Assembly (NCBI GenBank): GCA_012656075.1
Contig: JAAKBF010000007.1
Coordinates: 1,240,001 to 1,304,000, forward strand
Length of the DNA: 64,000 bases
Source of the DNA: Phytophthora hibernalis
Lineage: Eukaryota > Oomycota > Peronosporomycetes > Peronosporales > Peronosporaceae
Direction of reading: 5' to 3'
Shown in pieces: positions 49,501 through 62,700 of this stretch (within the stretch, counting starts at the first letter, position 1; each line of letters starts with the position of its first letter). Position numbers and translations under genes: made by a program. The notes under the pieces are model-generated. The model saw nothing but the letters and a program-made list of their open reading frames with translations. It searched no databases and was not told the origin of the DNA.

Positions 49501-50710
49501 AAACTGTTTGGGCAACCACGTTATTCCAAACGTCGGGGCTCTGAACAAGGGGCAGCTGTACTACGTACGTGTCTTCGCGTACAACCAAATAGGCTTCAGC
49601 GAGCCCAAGTTGGCTGCAGCACCGCAGAAACCGATGATAGCTCCGGGTACACCGACAGGTGTGACGCTCGCTGTGTGGACGGTGTCGGAGTTGGTTCTCT
49701 TGTTCAATCCCCCAGATGATAATGGAGGGGATACCGTGACTGGATATGAAGTGCAGTGGGCAACAGATACAGCCTTCACAACGCCGAGTTCTATCGTCGT
49801 ACAGTTAACTACAGGAATGAGCGCTCCCTATCGACGCACCATTTCAGCGCTGACAAAGGGTACGCGCTACTTCGTCCGCGTCCGGGCCCGAAATTCGCAA
49901 GGACTTGGTCAGTTCCAGGTATCTTCTCCAGTTTCGCAGCAGCCCTACACGACGCCGAGCTCTCCAACACAAGTGGTGCTAGGGGTGACAAGTGCAACCA
50001 TGCTTACTGTGGGCTGGGCTCCACCTTTGGACGATGGTGGGGACAGTGTCTTGGGATACGTCGTTCAGTGGGATACCTCGCCTAGTTTTGACTCTTTGGC
50101 TGTTTCAGCGAGCTCCACGGCAGTGGTCAACGACGCAATTCAACGCTCGTACACCATCACACTGTTGACACCCGGTACCCGCTACTACGTTCGTGTGTTC
50201 GCCAACAACCTTGGAGGAAAAGGCACCCCGCAGACATCGACGCCAGCATCAATAGTGCCAGCTACAACCCGTCCTGGTAAACCGAACTCGCTGGCTGTAA
50301 CATCCACCGCTACCACGGGCCAGTTGCAAGTTGTATGGCAGCCACCGCGTGTACCAGCTCATGGTATCCCTTGTGCTGGAACGATGCAAGCACCTCAGAG
50401 CTGTCCTGATTTTAGTGGACTGGATATGGTGTACGGAGGTGTCAGTCTTGAGAGCTACTTGGTGCAGTACGCGAACGCCATCGATTTCTCCTTAGCAAAG
50501 GAGATCAGTGTCACTACGACGTCAGCGACCGTCTCTGGTCTCGACAGCAGCAAGACGTACTACGTTCGGGTGCTGACAGTGAATAGTCAAGGTCTCAACA
50601 GCGACTTTTGCGTGCGCGCGAACGCTCAAAGTCTACTTTGTCCAGACCATCTCGTGTTGGAGGACGGCAGCGTCGTCACCGGAGACTTTGTCTCTGCTAC
50701 ACCAAAGTAG
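28560..50710 (+). CDS. Giant secreted FN3 protein with embedded repeat modules (copy 1)
   Basis: A single intronless gene of about 22.15 kb, about 7,380 residues once single-base shifts are bridged. The start at 28560 gives a basic N-terminus and hydrophobic segment (LVHCISLILVFTAVVTA), a signal peptide or anchor, then FN3 sequence at once (PGPPEKVFVSPASDSSMRVQ). I count about 15 FN3 domains. In many, after the Y-x-V-E-W strand, one or more guest modules of about 95-110 residues intervene before the FN3 ending (GLKTGQKYAIRVRAHNKEGY). Guest pattern: EVQ-x-I, then G-T-F-x-L-x-F-G-x-x-T-T, I-x-W, AL-x-x-L-x-T-I-G-x-V-x-V-T-R, GY-x-W-x-I-T-F, and GD-x-P-x-L. About 35 copies are visible. The last kilobases (47.3-50.7 kb) are mostly plain FN3. 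No C-terminal membrane helix is seen. Frame changes lie near 29700, 32870, 33552, 33845, 36470, 36660, 39795, 40780, 44079, 44812, 45062, 45173, 47265 and 49098. A cell-surface or matrix role is inferred. Confidence 0.8.
31062..33705 (+). repeat. Near-identical inverted tract A, plus arm
   Basis: This tract matches 61360-64000 in reverse orientation almost base for base (offset sum about 95062) and probably extends beyond the window on the other arm. I found three substitutions (GTVNVG/GTVNVS; IQDELL/IQNELL; one silent change in the next segment) and three homopolymer length differences: T7 versus T5 at 31792, A5 versus A6 at 33552, T5 versus T4 at 33691. Similarity falls abruptly after AGAACTCGAAGGG at about 33705. 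Confidence 0.9.
36830..43290 (+). other. About 6.45 kb block present only in giant copy 1
   Basis: In copy 1 an FN3 domain (GGASLKSYQVEWDEQDDFSS) is interrupted after TIP at about 36825 and resumes at about 43290 with VIPSLLSGINYHVHVATLTD. In copy 2 the same domain is continuous (VTIPSMQYVIPNLLAGINYY at about 58220-58300). The coordinate offset between the two matching tracts on either side is about 6,455 bases, which agrees. The block encodes a 13-residue repeat run followed by roughly a dozen guest modules, in frame with its surroundings apart from the usual one-base shifts. Confidence 0.8.
36832..37180 (+). repeat. 13-residue EVQ tandem repeat array inside giant copy 1
   Basis: About nine consecutive units of 13-14 residues, for example EIQAIRTTVPEAF, EVQTIKVGVVRVS, EVQELRLDADDVD and EIQVIKTTNNAVVD. 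Each begins E-(V/I/M)-Q-x-(I/V) and ends with a turn-like segment. The 39-base period is visible in the protein but degenerate in DNA, so it is an old repeat. Shorter runs of the same unit occur at about 43455-43555 in copy 1 and about 58000-58100 in copy 2. Confidence 0.75.
44729..46662 (+). repeat. Near-identical inverted tract B, plus arm
   Basis: Matches 54853-56788 reversed (offset sum about 101516). Differences seen: one substitution giving IGGEAD versus IGVEAD, a missing base in GATGCCC versus GATGTCCC at 44812, and GGG versus GGGG at 45173. On either side similarity drops at once to diverged-paralogue level, for example EVYAYNFNGKGAA versus EVFAYNSNEKELR. Confidence 0.9.
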
Positions 50711-50780
50711 AAGAATACTAATGTTTGTCACTCAAAGCATTTGCTTTTCATACGATGTCACTTTGTTAGCCTTGTTGTAC
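50711..50780. terminator. 70-bp shared 3' intergenic between the two giant genes
   Basis: The stop codons of the two convergent giant genes are separated by only 70 bases of AT-rich sequence, so both transcripts must end within this spacer or overlap into the opposite gene. No AATAAA was seen. This point is also the centre of the inverted duplication. Confidence 0.5.
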
Positions 50781-53700
50781 TTATAGAGGCTGTGCGAATA
50801 CAAAGTTTCCTGTGACGACGGAGTTGTCCAGCAGTACCTGATTGTCTGGACAGAGCAGGTTTTGCGTATTTTCACACTTGCACAAAATACTCGGCAATCC
50901 TTGAGCGTTCACTGCATACACTTGTACATAGTAGGTTTTGCTGGAATCCAGCCCCGTGAGTAGTACTGTGAATGCAGTGGTTCTTCGCTCGATAAGGTTG
51001 TTGAAGTCGTTGCTCTCGTAGTACTGAACGACATACTCTTTGATGTCGACGCCTCCGAACACCATATCCATACCGCCGACGATAGGGCAGCTCCCCGGAG
51101 CTTGCAACGTGCCAGCACAAGGGTAGCCATGAGCTGGAATTTGAGGGGCTAACCACGAGACACTAAGCTGGCCTGTAACCAGGGTGCGCTGGATAGTAAG
51201 TGTGTTCGGCTTGCCCGGGTTGGTGACCGCTGGTACCAGCGACGCAGGAGTTGACGTCTGAGGTGTGCCTTGACCACCACGGTTCTTGCCAAATACGTGC
51301 ACGTAGTAAAGAGTTCCTGGCGTGAGTCCCGTAATGGTGTAAGAACGCTGTGCTGGATCGCTCACGGTCACAGTCGTGCCCATTGTCAAGGCTAACGAAT
51401 CGAACCCTGCCGCCACATCCCACTGCACTACGTACGCCAAGATAGTGGCGCCTCCGTCGTCGCTTGGTGGCGCCCATCGAACTGTAAGCATCGTCGCACT
51501 GGTAATTCCCAGAGCCACTTGGGTAGGTGCACTTGGTGTCGTGTACGGCTGCAAATTCGGGGAAACGAAAACTGGAATTCACCAAAACCTTGAGAGTTTC
51601 GGGCCCGGATTTTGAAGAAGTAAGACGTTCCTTTAGCGAGAGACGAAATCACACGACGATATGGCGCGGTCACTCCGCTCATGATGGTTATAATCACTGA
51701 GCTTGAAGTCGCGAATGAACTTGTAATGTCCCACTGCACCTCGTAAGCTGTAACAGTGTCACCACCGTTGTCATCTGGAGGGCTGAAGATCAACGCAAGC
51801 TCCGACACCGAGTACACAGCTAAAGTCACCGCAGTCGGTGGACCTGGAACCACCATTGGCTTCTGTGGAGTCGGAGCAACTCCTGACTTACTGAAGCCGA
51901 CCACATTGTATGCGGACACACGTAGATTGTAAAGTTGGCCCTTGTTCAGTGCTCCTATTGACGGCACAATACGCCTTCCGATACAGCTTGGAGGCAACAC
52001 ACCAGAGCGTACTTTGGTTACGACGACAGCATATGTACCCATAGTACATGTCAATGGATCACTACACGTTAGCTTGACGTCCTTTACAGTCAAATCAAAA
52101 TCGTCATTCGTATCAAGAAATGTGATTGACCACGTATAGCCCCCATCAGCTGCCACAACACCGCTCCGCGCGACATCCACACCAGCCGAGAGACTAGAGA
52201 AATAGTTCAATTTGGATTGCATTGAACCCGATTTCTCGAGACGGTCGAAAGGAAATACAGATTTCGTTTTGCATGTCGGGCTTGCAGCGGTGCAAAAGAC
52301 CTTCGAATTCATCACATCAGTAGTACCTAGCTCTTCACGCGATGTGGCAACAGCATCCCATGGAATGGGCTCTGAAGGTTCAGGCGTGCCGCGTCGCGTG
52401 AGCTGCAATGTGAAGTAGCCGCTACCGATTGGAGCAGTTGTGGTATCAGTTGTACGTGTCGTTTGTACACGCCAAACTGCCGCCGTCGGTGCTACGGGGC
52501 ACCAAGCATCCTGCTGACCTCGGTTCGTGAACAATGGTGACGGGTCGTACTCGATTCGATACATCCGAACAGGATTGCCGCCGTCGCTCGTAGGTGCACC
52601 CCACGTCGCCACCAGTTGAGTTGCCACACCGGGATTTACATCCACTGCCACATTAGTTGGCGGGCCCGGACTTGAAGCGGTGGTATTACGCTTGTAGGCG
52701 ATGTCTGAGCACGAATTCCCAACCCCGCGCATTCTTGGCTATCACCGCGACAAAATATGACTTCCCGGCGCCAAGGTCGGGATCGTGTACGTCAACGTAG
52801 CCGCGTCTAGTGTTTCATAGAACGCATAGTCCACCGCTGCTTCGCCAGCTACAGCTAGTTCCACCACAGACTTTTGGGGGAAGTTTGTTGTCTCAAGCCA
52901 GCAATAGCGATCGGCCATGAGCCTGGACACGAGATATCACCGCCAGGCAAGCACAGCACTCCACTCCCACTGACAGCGTTGTCGCCATCTTTTACACCTA
53001 GGAACGCATCCGTCGGTGTGAGCTTTGACGGCTCGACGATCAGAGGAGGCAAGTCACCCACATTCGAAATGAATGTAATCGTCCAAACCTGCCCGGTAAT
53101 GAAAACATTTCCAGCTGACGTCATCAACTCCAACTTTACATTCACAACGCCAATCGTGGGGAGGGTCTCAAGTGCCAGTTTCAAGTTGGCCTCACTAATA
53201 CTGCAGGTAAGTAATTGCTCCATGCTGAGCCCTTGTAACCAAGCCTGAAGTATCCTCCAACGCTTGTAGTTGCATGATACGTCACTAACACTTGCACCTC
53301 CGATTTTCCTGGAAACGTTGGCAGTGTGGGTACACTAATTCCAGACGTCAGTTCGTATACGTTCCCAGAAACGTCTGAGCTGCCGACTACAGTTCCTATT
53401 GCCATCTGGAGCAAAGGTTGATTTCCAGCATTCACGTTCACGTTATCGAATGTTACCATCCACTGGTAACCGAGATCATTATTGAGTGTGATGCGCGAAA
53501 CTTCCACATGACCAATAGTAAGTTTTCCTCCTACTGCGATATTCATCAGCGCGCTGCGAAGGTTCTTCGCCGAGATATCCATATCCATTTCCTCAGAGTT
53601 TTCACCTCCAAACGCTAGTGAAAAGAGCACCTTCGTCGGCGTCGTCTTCCATTTGAGCTCAACTACCTGTACTTCCGGTCTGGACTGGGAGCGCCACCAC

Positions 53701-56700
53701 TCAATTTTGTAACTAGTAAGAGCTAAGCCCCCATTGACAGCAGGCCTTTGCCATGTCACTGTCGCCGAGTCGATAGGATTCGGTGACACCGTTACTGTGC
53801 TTACTTTTGCGTTGATAGGTCCATCCGAATGTCGAATCGGTGCCACTGGAGCAGGTGCAAGTGTTGCACGGCTATATCCTATCGAGTTCATTGTCTTAAC
53901 CTGAACAAAGTAGCGCGTTCCGGTTGTGAGACCTGTCAGGTAATAAATCCGTGGACCACCCGTATACAGTTCAGGAATCAGTTCAGGAATCAAGCCTTTA
54001 GTAGCGAGCACTTCGATTGGGGCAGTTTTGGTGGCAGAATCAAACGTCGAGACGGTATCCACATCAATCCAAAATGCTGTGATTTCAGTACCTTGTCCCC
54101 CTTTCCATCACGAGTCGATGGTTGTACCTGGAGCTGCAATATCGTGCCTGAAAATGGATAAAGAGCGACTGATAACGGCGCATCGGGTGCGCGATTCTTG
54201 GTCAACACGGACAAGTACGTACTCCACTGTCGATTGTCAGGAGGAATGCCGTTCAGCGCAATCTCCTGCACTGGCACTGAATTTACCGCTGCAACTCGTA
54301 CAAAGTACTTTGTTGCGACGAGGAGGCTCGATATCAAGTAGCGGAATGGCGGGGAGCCTTGGATAAGAGCGCCGCCAACTTCTGCTGGCGGAAAATATAG
54401 TATGTGATAGAATACGAGCGGTCATTGAAGTTGACACAGGTATGGGGCGAAACAACTTGCACCTCTGTCGAACTTACGACCGTGGATACCTCTAGGATGC
54501 AGCCCAGTTCGGAAATGCTGAACTTAGAACCATCAGGCAAGAGTGTCGTAAGTACTGTTGTTACCGTTAAGTCAGTGTTCGTCAGTGATGCGACGCAGCC
54601 AGTGCATACCAAAAGTCCGTGCTTGAAGGTTGAGTCGAGGTCCCATTGCACAATGTACGACGAAATATCCTTATTGAAATCTGGACTCATATTTGATGTC
54701 GCTAGCGCAGGTGGCGAAAAGAATACCTCAATTTCATGTCCGGACACGACTAGCAAATCGACGTTCGAAGGTGAGACAGGCACTTTCCTTGGTGTAGCGG
54801 TAATTAGAATCCCTCCCGGCGTAGCTCCTTTTCATTAGAATTGTATGCGAACACTTCAATATTGTACTCCTGGCCCATTGTCAGTCTTTTCGTTGTCTGT
54901 GTCGGCAAATAGTAGCACTTAGAACAGGAACTGCCATAGATTTGCACCGTTGAGTCACCCGGATACAACCGTGGAACCTTGGCCCGCAAGTACCCAAGAG
55001 GTGACGTCACGCTCAACATATCTACAGTCCACTCGTAACCCTTCGTCCATTCATAAACCGTGACAGAAAGTTGGGTCAGTCCCTTATAGCCGGTTTCACG
55101 GCCACTCAAGTCTCCAAGATACAACCGCGTCTTGTGTAGTCCCGGTGAGGTCGTATCTGCGAGAACGGTATACCAGTCACCACCGATGCGAATGAAATAA
55201 CCCGGAAGACCGTAAGCTGCGGAGTAAAAGTTGCAGGTCTCCCCAGCAGAGCACGTCACGAAAGTCTCGCCCTCCGTCACATCCACCTTGCCTGGCAACG
55301 ATTGGTACGATCTGTCACAAACGACACCCACCGTTTGGATCGTGTCCAAATCTTCTAGGGCGTAACGGAGCTGGTCCGCGCTGGATCCAGCATTGAGTGG
55401 TCCAGTGAACAGACCCTGGTACCCCACTTGGAAGGTGCCACTCATGGTGAGCGCGGGGTTATCGTTGTACACGCCGTCGACAGAGGCGTCCGTATTCATC
55501 GTAATGAAAGCGTCAGAGCCTGTAGACCCTGGATCGATACGTAAACTGATGTCTCCGTACACGCGATGGAAAATAATTGTGATGTCCGCCGGACTCGCAG
55601 TGCTGCACAACGCCGTTAGCGCCGGTACGCTCGACCCACTCGACACGCTGATGCTATCCGCTTCGACGCCGATAACTGCCAATAGCTCTGCTTCCACCTC
55701 TGTCAACTTTGCATCAAACTTGATTGTTTCGTCAATCTTTCCTTTATACGTGAACTTGACCGTTCCCATGGTCGCCAGGCACGAGAAAACGATCACCTCC
55801 TTGCGGAAGTTAGTCGTGCCAGCTTGAACTTCTGCGACCGACGCTATGGTGGATGAAGACGGATTCACAGTCAGTAATGGTAGCGCGCCGGGTAGTGCCG
55901 AGAACGTGATTTGAAACTCTGCGCTCACAACTAACGTAGTCGCCGCCGAACTGATATCGACTGGCCCGACGCTAGAAAGTTGTTGCAGGGCCGATTTGAG
56001 GTTGCCAATTGTACTAGCTCCCGTTGGTCCGGTCGTTAACGTGGTTGTTTCCGCACCACGGAATGTCAACGTGAACGTTCCTGCGTCAAGGATTGTTAGC
56101 TTATGAACCGCACTAGCCGTGGGCTGAATCATGTTGCTCGACCACGCAAGACTCGGAGCACTGGTTGTAATACGCTGCGTTCTATACAAAATATCTGCGT
56201 CCGTGATAAAGACATCTGCAGGATTGGTTGTGAACGTGGAAGACGTATCCCAGCGAACCTGGTACTTCGTGATAGGACTGCCATTATCCGTTGCCGGTGG
56301 ATCGAAAGAAAGCCACAACTGGTCGCCCACAGCATTCGACCCCTTGGTGACCTCCCGGGTGAACACAACAGCTCCTTCACCCGTCAGCATGCTGGCATTA
56401 CCTAGCAGCAATGGTAAGTCTCCCGAATTCAGGACGTTGTCCAGGAACGTCACCAGCCAAGAGTATCCCCGTCTTGATCTGGACCCAATCGCTGCACGCT
56501 CACTCTACCAACCACGTCCAGGGTTTCCAGCTTTTCTTGCAACGACGAGCCGTCTGAGCTCGACTTTGCCGTCGTTTCTAGCGCGTTCCATTTGATCGGT
56601 GCCGTCACAGAATTCAGGTAGGAGAGCGTGAAAGTTCCACCCAGCGCATTTCCCTTCCGTACCTCCCGCACCGATATTCGACTTCCTGTTCCTTCCAGCG

Positions 56701-59700
56701 AACTCGTGACGAGTAAGGGAGGGACATCACCATTGTAGTCTACGAATGTAATTGTCCACGTATACCCCAACTGTGGTGAAGGTGCCGACTGCTTCACTTG
56801 CACTGTACCAACCCAAGACAACGTTTCAAGTGCAGTCTTCATCTTACCTGCGTCCGCATCAAACGGGATCGGTGAGGATGATTCGATGAGAAAGCTACCG
56901 CTCAGTACGTTGCCGTCGGTGAGCGTATCCGTTTCGCAGCCTGTACCAGTTTCATACGTAAATGCTTGATTCACGGCACAAATGAACTGCGGCACATCAC
57001 CGTCCGAGTCTTTGAACACCACTGTCCAAATGTATCCACCCTGTTCATCCAACAAAGACTGCGACACTAACACATTCCCATACATGGGCAACCGGTCCAG
57101 CTCTGTGGTAAGATCCGCAGCTGTACCATCTGCGGCATCGACGAACGTGTTGTCGACATTAAAGCCTCCGAAGTCCACCATGGAAACCATCAGCGTTTCA
57201 TGAAAACTGACGTCCGTAAGGACATTTTTCTCTTTCGTTTGGAAGGTAGTGCACATTACACTACCCAGCAGATTTGCATCCCCATACACACCGTTACCGT
57301 GAAAGAATAACTGGTACACAAAACCGTTCGGCGCGTTTGTGGCATCGAGGTTCTGCGAAACAAATACCTTGTCGATGTTCGTCATAGCTTCGAGTGTAGT
57401 TCTCATTAATATAGCGGATGCGTCAAATGGGATGCAGCCAGACGTCACTTGCTTATCGAGATGTGTAAAAAGCAAACTGTATGATCCGGCCACCAGTGGC
57501 TTCTTAGCAGTCACAATCACTTGCTGCACAGCGGTATCTGTTCCCATCGCTGCGTCTGTGTTCATGGTCACAGCGCAGCTACTAGCTACGTTTCCTGTCG
57601 CCACCTGACAGTTGATTTTAGATGTCTCGCCAGCAACGTTGTTGCCGACAAACGTGATTTGATACGTATATCCATAGTCGAATTCGGCAGACGCATCACC
57701 GCCTCTCGTGACCACAATATCATCTGCAGTGACAGCACTGCTCGCTACTGACGTTAAGGCATCTTTTACGGTGTGCGCATCGGCATTCCATGCTATGGCA
57801 GCGGTCACAGCTCCAATTGTTTCAAAAGACCCTAAATTGTTGGTGTCTTTCACATTTCTAGTAAACAGCAACGTAAAAGTCCCTGTATGATGGCTGACTC
57901 TGCCGAGATAGTCACCGTCTGCACAGTTGGAACTCGGAAAGCGAAAAATCCTTTGATACATGCACCACTGGAGCATGATGCCGGAGACGCAAATGTTCGT
58001 AACGTTTGGACCTCTGCTATACTTGCCGCTTCAGTGGTGATTTCCTGGATCTCGGTGATGTGAGATGCTGCAAGCCGAACTTCCTGCACTTCTTGCTCGA
58101 GCGCGTATCCTGCACCAATATTTTGTACAGCGGAGGCGATACCACTTGGCAAGATAGAACCCGATGCTGTGAAAGGACCAGTACCAATGTCGGTCAAAGC
58201 AGCGACGCGGACGTAGTAGTTAATACCAGCGAGAAGGTTAGGGATCACATACTGCATACTTGGGATCGTTACACTGTAAGTTTGACTGCTAGAAAAATCA
58301 TCTTCCTGATCCCACTCAATTTGATAAGACTTCAGGCTTGCTCCACCATTAAATAACGGATTCATCCACTCCGCTTTCGCGGATGTCGCTGAAACGACAC
58401 TAAGGGTTAAGTTTTGTGGAGCACTGGGAGGCTGATTCGTGACAACTACCGATGGTGGAACAGTTGGCCGAGGAGCGCCAGCACCCTTGGCGTTGAATGA
58501 CGAAATACGGATGCTATATGCTGAACCGGCAATTAAAATGTCGGAGCGGACTCCGGTAATTGCGTCGTCTCCACCGATCATGAAAGAGCGCTTCGATCCA
58601 TCTACAAGTCCAAATGAAGCAGGTGAATCAAATTCTGGGGAGGTATCCCATTCAATCATGTATTGGGTAATAGAGACCCCACCGTCTCCTCCATAGTAAT
58701 ATTTATCGATCGAAGAAGCCTTCCACTCCACCAAGATAGTATAACTCGAGAGAACAGTTGCCGTGGCATCCTCAGGCCTACCAGGAGTACGATCTGTTGG
58801 CCTGGCATACTTCGGAAATGGAAGTGCGTACGGACCATCACCTTGATCATTCAAAGCGAGAACGCGAGCGTAATAAGTCGTTACGACCGGCATATCGATA
58901 TTATAGAAGTAAGGGCCAGTATCGGTGGAGCTAACTTTCACCATGGTTTGGGAGTCGTAATTGGGAGTGTCCACATTTGAGAAGGTGCTTGCTGTGTCCC
59001 ATTGAATACGATAACCGAGGATTGCAGTCCCGCCATCGTTCAAAGGAGCACTCCAGCGAAGCTTCAAAAATTTGCTAGAAAGTTTCAGCAATTCGACATC
59101 TTGAGGAGCGGAAGGCGTTGATCGCGGAATTTGAAATATACTCGCTGCATAACCAAAGTTCTCGCTGTTGTGTGCGCGCACCCGGATGGCATATTTCTGC
59201 CCTGTCTTTAGCTTATGAATAACATAACGAAGCTTTCCTGGTAGCGCAACCTCTGTAGCACTCCCGGAACTCCGTTTTGTTCACAATAAAACGACGGCTG
59301 AACCCCAGCAAGGGTTCGCGCAGAGAGAACTCGTGCACCTGGTCCTTGAAGCTCCGTTCCATCAACGCTCAGAAGTGAAACATCATTCTTGAATTCCGAT
59401 AGAAACGTGATAACCCAGTTGTATCCGTATCCATTAGCTGATCTGGTAACTTTTACAGCTCCGATTGTAACCAAGCTTTCGAGAGCAGTTTGCAAACCGA
59501 TCGCTGATATATTGTGTGGCAAGGGTCGAGTCGTATCCGACACTCCTCCACTAGCAAAAGCGGCCCTAAACGTTCCACTGATCGGTTGCACTCCTTTCTG
59601 AATTGAGTCGACAACGATACCAGGATTATTCCCTGTCCAGCTGTCACTTGACGTACCTGAATGAGTTCTTGTGGGCCGACGTGGCCTGCCAAAAGGTAAT

Positions 59701-62700
59701 TTTCCACTCGTAACCATTGGCACTCTTGAAAACTGGTACTGGAATCGTAACTTCAAGATCTTTGTCAATCGTGATGGTAGTGGCGGTTGGTGTGGCTGTA
59801 ATCGTGCGCTGATTCCCTGCGATCCATATCTTGTCGTTTATTGCGAGCTTAGTCTCATCCATAGTGGAGGTGGACAACGTCGGGTGGCGCGTCACAATTT
59901 TACCTGTCGCTGTTACAAAAATCGTGGACACGCGTGTGGACTCTAGTCTCGAAACATCTACAGTGCCAATAGTGGACAGCCTCTCCAAACGGTCCTTCAC
60001 CGAGTTTAAGCCGACTGCCGCAGCATCCCACCGGAGGTTGTCTGTCGACTCCCCGCCCAACGACAGCTTGAAGTATCCGCTTAGCGTCCTTGAGTCGGCG
60101 AAATTCACCAGACGCTGGATTTCTGGAAGACCTTTCTGCAGAGGTCGTAATGGTCTGTTGCTCTTGGGTTCCTTCCGCGCGAAACCATTCAACCTGGTAT
60201 TTGTCAGGACGACATGCATCTCCGTCCACTGGGCTTGCACTCCAGTCGATTGCTAGTGTAGTGCCGTCTACCACGCCAGCGATGACAGACTGAGGAGGCT
60301 GAGGTTGGCCACAGGTGACTGCAGTGGATAAAGGCGATGTAGCAGACCCAAACCCGTCTGCATTGTAAGCCATAACGTGAGCATAGTACGTTATCCCTGG
60401 ACGTAGGCCAGTGAGATAAAAGCGAAAAGGGTCCGATCCAGTGACCTTGTTCGCAACACGAACAACAGCACTTGTTCCCGATAGCTGTGAAGCAGCCACG
60501 GTCATCGTAAAAATGTTCCCCGCGCCAACCATTTCCTCGCCTCGAAGATATGCAAACGTGACCGACCAGATTGCCGTATTGATGTCCTTATTTCTTATGG
60601 CTTTCGTGACTTTGATAGAGTACAGCGTGGTTACCGCTTGCAGAGCTGCTTGCATCTCCAGTGCTGACGCATCGGCAAAGATCGTCCCAGTAGTCTTGCC
60701 TCCGAATATTAACGTGAACGAGCCATCCACAACCGAGACGCCATCCGTAAACACTTCCTGAACTTCATGAGTGAAATCACCGATGGCTAGATTGCAGAAG
60801 CCCTGTACAACTTCGCTAACACTGATTTGAGGGAAATCGCCCGTTAGTTGTGTTCCATCGGCAACGAGTGGTGCCAAATCGCCAGGATTGTGCAAAAATG
60901 TTATTTTCCAAGTATAACCCCAAGACATACGTGCCCGTGTAACTTTGACGGGATCGACGGCGACGTTTGTCGTATCAGTGATAACGGCAAGGGCGTCAGT
61001 CATGTCTGCAATGTTGCAGTCGAATGACAAAGCAGGAGTTGTGTGGCCGCCCCAAGAAAGAGTAAAGGTGCCTCCCGCACCCACCGAACTACGGTAGCTG
61101 GTAGTCACTTGCTGCACCTCATTTTTTCTTGAATGCTTGCCACACCGTAATCAATACTGGAGCTGTCAAAGTATGGCGATGAATCCCATTCAATCCGGTA
61201 CATCGTTACTCGAGCGCCCCTGGATAAAATGGAGCCCAATAGTTAATCGATAGCCACGTGGGGCCGTGGAATTCACCGAGAGTCACTCCAGTCGGTGGCG
61301 TCGGGACCACTGAGCTTGTGGACGTCTGTGTTTGGAATACCGACACTGAGTCGCTAATGCCCTTCGAGTTCTCAGCAAAATGCGAAACGCATACGCTTGG
61401 CTGCTTTCGAGAATAAAGTTGTCTTGCTTAGTCACTGCAACAGCACCATTGCCGCGAACATACGCCTTCAGGTTATTGGTAGTGGGGTTGGCTTCAAGAA
61501 GCGGAAGTTTTTTCATGGGATACACTCCCCAAAACGAAATGGTAAGAATGGTGGTTCCACTACTCACCAATGAATTCACTGTGACACCATTCACGCTCTC
61601 AAGTTTCTCGAGCTCCTTCTCGATATCCGTGTTTATAGCATTGCAGCTAATAGCCGCAGTCGTCTCACCCACAAAACTCAGTGTGTAAGTAGCTGCCAAT
61701 GTGGTGTCCGTAACTTCCAGAAGAATTGTTTGTATGGGCGCGGGATTCCCAACGTTGATCACATTCGGAGCGATTGCCTTCGGGCTTCGAGTTCCAATCC
61801 GGGCTTCTGTGCCGCGCCAGTCATGGTCTGGAATCGCATCAATAGTGTCTAGGCTTCCATCGTACGAGCGAAATACTAGGTTCCATTTCCGCCCATTTGA
61901 GATGTGGTAGGCGCGTGTTCTCACAATGCGGTCTGAAAAAGTGCCGCTCTCCACCGTTAAGTATCTCGAATTGTTGGCTTTGATCGTGTATTTGTTCATG
62001 TCAGCAGACACAGAAGGAAGCCACAAATCATCGTTACCAGTTACGAGATTGGTCAGGTCCTCTGTCGTTTGCAGTTTGTCGTCGAACAGGTACACCTCAG
62101 GGCTCGCTGCCACGACATTTTCGCCAGTGTAGGGGCCGTTGGTTGTGATCTTTGTTCCCAACACAATGTTAGCCATGAATCTGGTACTGCCAACAAAAAT
62201 AATCACCCGTCTCGATCCCGTGGTCAGCAGGCAGTTCAAATTCGTTCGAGTTCTTCGACACTGCAATCACTTGCGCTAATCGGGTAAAACCGACATATCC
62301 CGGCAATGGTTTTATTTGCTTCGTGATCAATCCAGCCGATACATCAAGGTTCTGCGCAGTCGTCCCAGCTGCCGTCCCACCAAATGCTTGGGTCAGCGTA
62401 ATGTCCACAGGGGTCATCGACTGAATCGTTCTAGCGGCGGTATCCGTTGCAATACCTAGAGTTTCACCAATAGCCAGAAATCGAGTGGGGTCGATTGCCA
62501 CTCCTCCAAGGCGGATATTCGACAAAACTTGACTACCCCCTACGGCGTCAGCAGTTAGCTCTAAGGAATAGACACCGACATCACCTGCAGTTTTGCCCCC
62601 AAGAGCCAATACTGAATCCACGACACTGAGCTTCTGCAACTCCTGCGTGACCTTCATATGGGTAGCTGAGAACCCAATCGCTTCAGTAGTCTCCCCACCA

